From contig JAXHUH010000151.1 in NCBI GenBank assembly GCA_034211175.1, forward strand, positions 1-19,264: a DNA stretch of 19,264 bases. The letters are read 5' to 3'. Of the stretch, positions 15,003-19,264 are shown one piece after another (positions within the stretch are counted from its first letter, which is position 1; the number at the start of each line of letters is the position of its first letter). The translations under genes were made by a program, and so were the position numbers. Under the pieces are notes generated by a model that was given only the letters and a program-made list of their open reading frames with translations, did no database searches and was not told the DNA's origin. This DNA comes from JAXHUH01 sp034211175 (lineage in GTDB: Bacteria > Actinomycetota > Acidimicrobiia > Acidimicrobiales > CAIXPF01).

Positions 15003-15544
15003 GTGCCCCACCTCTTCGTCAACCGGCCCCGCATCCATGACCTGGTCGATCGGGCGCCGACCGCTACCTGCTCGGCTCGACCCTCTTCGCCGTCGGCAGC
15101 ATCCTCTTCCTGTCGTCGGTCGCTCGCGCCGACGCGGGCGCCGTGCTCTTCGTCACCGGCAGCCTGCTGTTCGTCTTCGGGGCGACGGTGAACGTGCTCC
15201 AGATCGTCCAGGCGACCGATCGACGCACCCTGCAGCTGATGAACCTCACCGCGCTCAACTTCGTGACCGGCTCGGTGCTGTTCACCGTCGCCTCCGTCCC
15301 GTACCTGTTCGATCTCGACCCCGCCGACACCGAGACGATCGACGCGTTCCTGGCGTCGCAGTACGTGATCGCCAGCGTGCTGTTCCTGGTGGGCGGGGTG
15401 ATCAACTACCGGCGCGCCTACCTCGTCGCCCGCCGACCGATCGGCGGGCGCGCCGGCGACGACGCCGACGATGGCGATCCCGGGGCCGGGCCGGCAGCGC
15501 TCAACCGGCGACCGGCACGCTCGGCGGGATCTTCCCCGGGTTGA
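15003..15544 (+). pseudogene. YrhK-like four-helix membrane protein with apparent frameshift
   Basis: A GTG at 15003 is preceded, at eight bases, by a perfect GGAGGT (14989-14994) and starts V-P-H-L-F-V-N-R-P-R-I-H-D-L-V-D-R-A-P. That frame then degenerates to Ser/Arg-rich sequence. From about 15056 the adjacent frame encodes D-R-Y-L-L-G-S-T-L-F-A-V-G-S, four hydrophobic segments with two LF-x-x-GS style repeats, and R-R-A-Y-L-V-A-R-R, ending at TGA 15542-15544. That frame has a stop at 15038-15040 and no ATG/GTG/TTG before 15143. One missing base near 15055-15060 would join the halves into about 180 residues. The repeats resemble YrhK-domain membrane proteins. It is either a recent mutation or a sequencing error. 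The 3' end overlaps the FAD oxidase gene by 44 nt. Confidence 0.65.
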
Positions 15545-16862
15545 GCAGCCCGGCCGGGTCCTGGTGGGCCGCGACGGAGCGCAGCTCGTCGACGCCGCCG
15601 TGCCCGCCGAGCATCCACGTGTGGGGGTCGACGACGAACACGCCGATGTCCCGCAGGCGGTCGACGCCCTCATAGAGGGTGTCGACGTCGACGAACTCGG
15701 ACAGCAGCAGGCCCCCGAAGCCGACGTCCGGAGCAGGCCCCCGTCCGTCGAGGTGGAGCATGGCGCCGGGAAGGACCGCCCGCACGTCGTCGGGCGCCTC
15801 GACGAGCGGCTCGCCGCCGACCTGGAGGTGGCACAGCGCCGGCCGCACCCGCTTGGCCCGCAGGGTGACGTGGTTGAACGACAGGGAGACGAGCTGGCCG
15901 GCGCCGTCGGGGCGCACGGCCTCGATGCGGCCCCCCATCGAGCGGACGACCTCGAGGTGGGCGTCGACCGCGTCGGTGGCGACGATCGAGCGGAGGCTGG
16001 CCCGACCGGCCGGCATCGCGTCGTCGGCCGGCAGGCACCCCACGAGCGCCGCGTCGTCCACCGAGACGTTCCGGGGGACCGGATCGAGCGCCATCACCGC
16101 CAGGCCGGCCCGGCCCGCCGAGCCGACGTCGTCGAAGCCGGCGAGCACCGCGGTCCACGACCGGGCCGGCTCGGTCAGCACCCGGGCGCCGGCCACGACG
16201 CCGGTGGTGCCGTACGTGTGGACGTAGGGCAGGGCGTCGTCGCCGAGGAACGTGGCGACCTCGGGGGCGTCCCAGCACGGCAGCACGTCGACCGAGGCAA
16301 CGGTGCGCCCGTCCCACAGGAACCCGTGCTCGATCGAGCCGGTGCCGCCCGCGCCGCCGGCGAGGAACCCGCCGATCGTGCTGGACACGGTCGACGGGAA
16401 GACCCGCAGCTGCTGACCATGACGGCGGGCCGCGGCCTCGAGGCGAACGAAGCTGGTGCCGGGCCCGGCGTCGATCCAGCCGTCGCCGACGTCGCGCACG
16501 GCGTTCATCCGGTCGGTCTCGACGACCATCCCCGCGGCGAGCGGGACCGCCTGGCCGTAGTTGCCCGTCCCCTTGCCCCGGGCCGTGATCGGCACCCCGG
16601 CCTCGTGGGCGGCGCCGATCACGGCGGCCAGCTCGGCCGTCGAGCCGGGCGCGACGACGAGGTCGGCCACGACGTCGGGCAGTCGGGCGGTCAGGACGGG
16701 CGACAGCCAGGCGTGATCACGGCTGGCCTCGAGCCGCCGGGCCGGGTCGAGCTCGACGTGGTCGGTGCCGACGATCCCGGCGAGTCGATCGGCGAAGCCG
16801 GCCGGCAGGGGCCGGGGCTCGGGGAGCACGAGGTCCGGGGGCAGGCCGTGGGGCATTCGCAC
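15501..16862 (-). CDS. GlcD-type FAD-binding oxidase
   Basis: This 453-residue protein has a vanillyl-alcohol-oxidase/PCMH-type FAD domain. The N-terminal part carries V-V-A-P-G-S-T-A-E-L at 69-78, the pyrophosphate loop A-R-G-K-G-T-G-N-Y-G-Q at 94-104, D-A-G-P-G at 131-135 and P-S-T-V-S-S-T-I-G-G at 156-165. The C-terminus ends D-P-x-G-L-L-N-P-G-K-I-P, the usual final FAD-contact motif of glycolate/lactate dehydrogenase-like enzymes. The substrate (a 2-hydroxy acid or alcohol) cannot be told. The start is a GTG at 16860-16862, or the ATG two codons inside; no ribosome site decides this. A 12-bp direct repeat lies about 20 bases upstream. It is 98 bp from the VOC gene on the same strand, probably a separate unit. 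Confidence 0.9.
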   Translation of the reverse strand: MRMPHGLPPDLVLPEPRPLPAGFADRLAGIVGTDHVELDPARRLEASRDHAWLSPVLTARLPDVVADLVVAPGSTAELAAVIGAAHEAGVPITARGKGTGNYGQAVPLAAGMVVETDRMNAVRDVGDGWIDAGPGTSFVRLEAAARRHGQQLRVFPSTVSSTIGGFLAGGAGGTGSIEHGFLWDGRTVASVDVLPCWDAPEVATFLGDDALPYVHTYGTTGVVAGARVLTEPARSWTAVLAGFDDVGSAGRAGLAVMALDPVPRNVSVDDAALVGCLPADDAMPAGRASLRSIVATDAVDAHLEVVRSMGGRIEAVRPDGAGQLVSLSFNHVTLRAKRVRPALCHLQVGGEPLVEAPDDVRAVLPGAMLHLDGRGPAPDVGFGGLLLSEFVDVDTLYEGVDRLRDIGVFVVDPHTWMLGGHGGVDELRSVAAHQDPAGLLNPGKIPPSVPVAG

Positions 16863-16882
16863 AGTCGATCACGCCTGTGTTT

Positions 16883-16910
16883 CCGGCGGATGTCGTCTCC
16901 GGCAGATGTC
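16883..16910 (-). repeat. 12-bp direct repeat upstream of the FAD oxidase gene
   Basis: CCGGCGGATGTC (16883-16894) and CCGGCAGATGTC (16899-16910) differ at one base and have a 16-bp period. They lie 21-48 bases before the GTG of the FAD oxidase gene on the minus strand, a position suited to a regulator binding site. Confidence 0.5.
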
Positions 16911-16911
16911 C

Positions 16912-16956
16912 CGCCGATGCCCCTTCGGCGCGGTGGCGTGCGCCGTCGGACCGGCG
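16912..16956 (-). terminator. Two short hairpins downstream of the NYN-VOC unit
   Basis: CGCCGA/TCGGCG (16912-16917 with 16925-16930) and CGCCG/CGGCG (16941-16945 with 16952-16956) lie just past the VOC stop codon at 16961. They may terminate the NYN-VOC transcript before the FAD oxidase promoter. No T-tract is present. Confidence 0.4.
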
Positions 16957-16960
16957 GTGG

Positions 16961-17653
16961 CTACAGGCGGCCCTCGGGGAGCTCGGGCAGCGCACCGGTG
17001 ATCGACCGGCGTTGGGACACCTCGAGCCACCCGCCGTCGGGCAGGCGGACGAACGAGACGACCGCGACGTCGCCGAGGCGGACCGGCGCCCGGGCCTCGG
17101 CGACCCCGGCGGCGACGAGCGCGGCGTGGGTGGCCGGGCAGTCGGCGACCTGGACGGTCAGGTAGCGGGCGCCGCGGGCCCGCAACGGACCGGGTTCGCG
17201 CTCGGCGTCGTCCTGTTCGAGCCGCACGAGCGTCCCGGCCACCTCCACACGGCCGTCGGGGTGGGCCTCGGCGCCGAGCATGCGCTCGAGCCAACCACGC
17301 AGCTCCCCGGGCTCGGCGCACCGCCACGTCAGCTCGACCGGGGCGGCGTCGTCCGGCGGCACGAGCTCGACGGTGAGGCCGTCCGGATCGACGAGCGCGA
17401 CCGGCGAGCGCACGTCGTCGACCGCGATGCGCAGGGCGACGAAGCCGTTCGCCACCTCGGGCAGCGGGTCCCGGCTGTGGTTCACCTTCAGCACCCCGCC
17501 GTCGGGCAGCTCGAAGCGGTACTGCTGGACGCCCGAGCCGACCGCGAGCCGGTCACCGCCCGCGAGCCCGACGGCGTCGCCCCAGAAGGCGAGCGCCTCG
17601 TCGCGCCGTTCGGTGAACAACCCGACGTCGAGCCCGGCCCGGGCGAGGTCCAT
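16961..17653 (-). CDS. Two-domain VOC (glyoxalase/dioxygenase fold) protein
   Basis: This 230-residue protein consists of two VOC units. The first (about 5-100) has D-V-G-L-F-T-E-R-R-D-E-A-L-A-F-W at 9-24, the typical first strand and helix, and D-P-D-G-L-T-V-E-L-V at 89-98 with Glu as a possible metal ligand. The second (about 106-215) has G-W-L-E-R-M-L-G near 120-127, R-Y-L-T-V-Q-V at 163-169 and L-P-D-G-G-W-L-E-V-S at 204-213. No specific substrate family is clear. The ATG at 17651-17653 overlaps the stop of the NYN gene by one base (TGATG), indicating tight coupling. Confidence 0.87.
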   Translation of the reverse strand: MDLARAGLDVGLFTERRDEALAFWGDAVGLAGGDRLAVGSGVQQYRFELPDGGVLKVNHSRDPLPEVANGFVALRIAVDDVRSPVALVDPDGLTVELVPPDDAAPVELTWRCAEPGELRGWLERMLGAEAHPDGRVEVAGTLVRLEQDDAEREPGPLRARGARYLTVQVADCPATHAALVAAGVAEARAPVRLGDVAVVSFVRLPDGGWLEVSQRRSITGALPELPEGRL

Positions 17654-18309
17654 CAGCCGTCGGTCCCCCGGCTCGGCGTGAGGAGGGTGAGCGGCGGCAG
17701 CCAGCGGCCCTCGGCCGGCAGGTCGAAGAGGTGCGACCGCGGCAGCGGCTTCGAGAAGGCGCCGGGCACGTCCTCGATGTCGACGACGGTGACATCGTGG
17801 TCCCGGTAGCCGGTCAGCAGCTCCCGGTAGCCGAGCACCGTGACCACGGTACCGTCGGCCGTGAGATCGTCGGCCACGGGACCGAAGCAGCGGGCGTCGT
17901 GGGACGCGACGATCAGCTCGGCGAGCTCGCCCTCGTCCCGCCGGGCCTCGACGAGCGCCACCATCGCCTCGTCGACGTCGGAGTCGGCGTCGTTCTTCGG
18001 CCTGGCGTAGACGCCGAAGCCGGCCTGGCGCACGGCGATGACCCATCCGCCCATGCGCTCCTCGGCACCCGGTGGGATGTTGGCGAACACGACCGCCTCG
18101 ATCGTCTCGACGGCCGGCGCACGGCGGCACAGCCACGTGGCGACCGCGGTGTAGTCGGGTCGGGTGTCCTGGCCCGGGCGTGCGCCGAGCACCGTTCCCA
18201 GGCTCATGTCCATGTTCGGCGCGTCCCAGACCGTGAGGCGTAGTGGCCCGGGACCCGGCGGCGGTGGGAGCGGCAGCGGGCGCATCCCGGCGTGCTCGGT
18301 GTCGGTCAC
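17653..18309 (-). CDS. NYN-domain (PIN-like, LabA/DUF88) putative ribonuclease
   Basis: This 218-residue protein has a PIN-like NYN core. The first acidic strand is L-T-V-W-D-A-P-N-M-D at 25-34 (D29 and N32), followed by A-D-S-D-V-D-E-A-M-V at 108-117 (D109, D111, D113) and V-A-S-H-D-A-R-C-F at 134-142 (D138), the usual arrangement of Mg2+-binding acidic residues. The N-terminus is Pro-rich and the last ~35 residues lie outside the core. Relatives are predicted RNases acting on RNA processing or decay. The GTG at 18307-18309 follows GGGGAG (18316-18321) by six bases; an ATG eight codons inside is an alternative. It is co-translated with the VOC protein and diverges from cheA. Confidence 0.85.
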   Translation of the reverse strand: MTDTEHAGMRPLPLPPPPGPGPLRLTVWDAPNMDMSLGTVLGARPGQDTRPDYTAVATWLCRRAPAVETIEAVVFANIPPGAEERMGGWVIAVRQAGFGVYARPKNDADSDVDEAMVALVEARRDEGELAELIVASHDARCFGPVADDLTADGTVVTVLGYRELLTGYRDHDVTVVDIEDVPGAFSKPLPRSHLFDLPAEGRWLPPLTLLTPSRGTDG

Positions 18310-18436
18310 GAACGACTCCCCGCATCACGAGCGGTACCAGGCGGCGACATCACCACAGCGTGACATGCCCCGGGGCGCCCGCGCCGGTATCCCCGGCCAC
18401 CGGCACGGCCCGGCCCGCGGCCGCCGGGTGACGGGC

Positions 18437-18457
18437 TGACGGCGAATCACGCCGTCA
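18437..18457. repeat. 8-bp inverted repeat
   Basis: TGACGGCG (18437-18444) and CGCCGTCA (18450-18457) form a perfect stem with an AATCA loop. It lies about 130 bases upstream of the NYN start. It may be an operator palindrome or the remains of a terminator. Confidence 0.5.
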
Positions 18458-18513
18458 CCGCCGGCGTTCCTACAGCTGCGGGCCGGTCGCTCCGATAGCG
18501 GAATGGCACCGCC

Positions 18514-18557
18514 ACGTCGCTGCACGACGCAGCGACGTTCGTCTCAGGAGCGACGTT
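18514..18557. promoter_or_regulatory. 10-bp inverted repeat plus a direct copy of one arm
   Basis: ACGTCGCTGC (18514-18523) pairs perfectly with GCAGCGACGT (18529-18538) around an ACGAC loop. The 9-base word AGCGACGTT occurs at 18531-18539 and again at 18549-18557, 18 bases on. The left arm could therefore pair with either copy. This suits a multi-site operator or alternative RNA stems in the cheA upstream region. Confidence 0.5.
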
Positions 18558-18848
18558 TGAGAGCACGCCGACCGGCACGACGAGTGCCAACGATCGAGAG
18601 CCCGCGACCGGCCCGATACGGGACGTGGGATCGAACCCGTCCTGGGCGAATCGCGGCATTCGCCGTGGGCGATGCACCTGCATGGTGCCCGGTCGGGGAC
18701 ATCAATTCGGGGCAATCAGCGACATCCCCATACGCGCATGACGCCGGAACCGAGGTCGTCGCAACACTACCTCGAACCGATACTTCAGCCGCCCCGACGC
18801 AGTACCGAACTTGGACATACAGGCCGGAACCGAGTGCCCGTCAACGGC

Positions 18849-18854
18849 GGGGAG
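18849..18854 (+). promoter_or_regulatory. Shine-Dalgarno of cheA
   Basis: GGGGAG ends seven bases before the ATG at 18862, which fixes the cheA start. Unlike several genes in this window, cheA has a leadered arrangement. Confidence 0.7.
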
Positions 18855-18861
18855 ACAACGC

Positions 18862-19264
18862 ATGAACGAGTTGGACGAGGTCGTACAGGAGTTCCTGGTC
18901 GAGAGTTATGAGAACCTCGACCAGCTCGAACAGGACCTGCTCCTCCTCGAGGAGCACCCGACGTCGGTCGAGACGCTCAGCAGCGTCTTTCGCACCGTCC
19001 ACACCATCAAGGGGACGTGCGGGTTCCTCGGGTACTCGAAGCTCGAGCACGTCGCCCATGTGGGCGAGAACCTACTGTCCAAGCTCCGGGACCGCGCGTT
19101 CGACCTGACGCCGGCGATGGCGAGCGCGCTCCTCAACCTCTCCGATGCGCTCCGCGAGATGCTCACGAGCATCGAGAACGACGGCACCGAGGGCACCGTC
19201 GACTACACGGGCCTGGTCGACCTGCTGACCGCGCTCAAGGACAGTGGCGAGGCCGGGACCGCCG
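18862..19264 (+). CDS. cheA: Chemotaxis histidine kinase CheA, N-terminal part
   Basis: The visible 134 codons encode an HPt (P1) domain: M-N-E-L-D-E-V-V-Q-E-F-L-V-E-S then a leucine-rich helix, and V-F-R-T-V-H-T-I-K-G-T at 42-52, where H47 is the predicted phosphorylated histidine. G-F-L-G and L-E-H-V-A-H-V-G-E follow, as in CheA. The gene runs off the end of the window, so the dimerisation, kinase and CheW-like domains are not seen, and another HPt-bearing hybrid kinase cannot be fully excluded. The start is set by a GGGGAG ribosome site. It suggests that a chemotaxis cluster continues downstream and that the organism is motile or uses a chemosensory pathway for other outputs. Confidence 0.88.
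   Translation, partial: MNELDEVVQEFLVESYENLDQLEQDLLLLEEHPTSVETLSSVFRTVHTIKGTCGFLGYSKLEHVAHVGENLLSKLRDRAFDLTPAMASALLNLSDALREMLTSIENDGTEGTVDYTGLVDLLTALKDSGEAGTA

Larger units (their letters stand above)
18310..18861. other. 552-bp divergent intergenic region rich in inverted repeats
   Basis: There is no convincing protein-coding gene between the NYN gene (-) and cheA (+). Short open frames here lack ribosome sites and look like random composition. The region is slightly less GC-rich near cheA. It contains perfect stems at 18437-18457 (8 bp), 18514-18538 (10 bp), 18574-18588 (5 bp), 18645-18664 (7 bp) and 18674-18688 (5 bp), plus a bulged stem at 18621-18642. It probably holds both promoters and possibly an RNA element. 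No clear -35/-10 pair for cheA is visible. Confidence 0.6.

Noticed and set aside
15471..17165. Plus-strand open frame (564 codons) opposite the FAD oxidase
   Set aside because: It is a compositional shadow, rich in His/Asp/Gly/Arg. The minus-strand FAD motifs are unambiguous.
18621..18642. T-arm-like sequence (GGGTTCGATCCC on the minus strand) suggesting a tRNA
   Set aside because: The stem does not form a standard 5-bp T-arm with a 7-base loop, and no acceptor, D or anticodon arms are present. It is kept only as a hairpin.
18774..18790. Flagellar sigma-type promoter (ACCGATAC resembling GCCGATAA) for cheA
   Set aside because: There is no matching -35 element at the right distance, and the match is weak.
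1..19264. CRISPR arrays, insertion sequences and toxin-antitoxin pairs
   Set aside because: I found no regularly spaced repeats, transposase motifs or terminal inverted repeats, and no paired small toxin/antitoxin genes.

Overview
The window is high-GC DNA (roughly 70% or more, with strong G/C third positions) from an actinobacterial chromosome. The phoH-ybeY-CNNM-era block, a BldC/excisionase-like HTH protein ending in a 'LEHLYPD'-type tail, GTG starts and apparent leaderless promoters suggest Actinomycetota, and I lean to Acidimicrobiia. That placement is inference from gene content. No insertion sequence, phage, CRISPR array, tRNA or rRNA was found.

Layout. (1) 1-252: the tail of an unknown + strand protein, facing recO across a hairpin. 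(2) 283-1735, minus: uppS then recO. (3) 1903-4528, plus: a DinG-type Fe-S helicase and a PlsY-like membrane protein with substituted signature residues. This pair separates uppS-recO from its usual partner era. (4) 4559-8491, minus: phoH-ybeY-CNNM/CorC-era, each joined to the next by a 4-nt ATGA overlap. This is a ribosome maturation and RNA housekeeping operon. (5) 8566-9320: a tandem Sm-like barrel protein (+) whose 3' end overlaps a small HTH protein (-) tail to tail. (6) 9402-11766, plus: a CpaB/SAF protein, a CpaE/TadZ-like protein with a degenerate Walker A, and a two-helix membrane protein. This looks like an orphan fragment of a Tad/Flp pilus-type module. (7) 11779-14844, minus: a membrane-fused spermidine-synthase-like protein and an Fe-S (6-4)-type photolyase/cryptochrome. 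(8) 15003-15544, plus: a YrhK-like four-helix membrane protein with an apparent single-base frameshift. (9) 15501-18309, minus: a NYN-domain protein and a two-domain VOC protein (one operon), then a GlcD-type FAD oxidase. (10) 18310-18861: a 552-bp divergent intergenic region rich in perfect inverted repeats. (11) 18862-end, plus: the start of cheA.

Most genes are housekeeping. The parts that deserve a second look are the substituted PlsY-like and CpaE-like proteins, the Sm-like/HTH tail-to-tail pair, the frameshifted YrhK gene, repeat expansion in Era, and the repeat-rich region upstream of cheA. I did not find convincing evidence for a complete, undescribed defence or mobile system.
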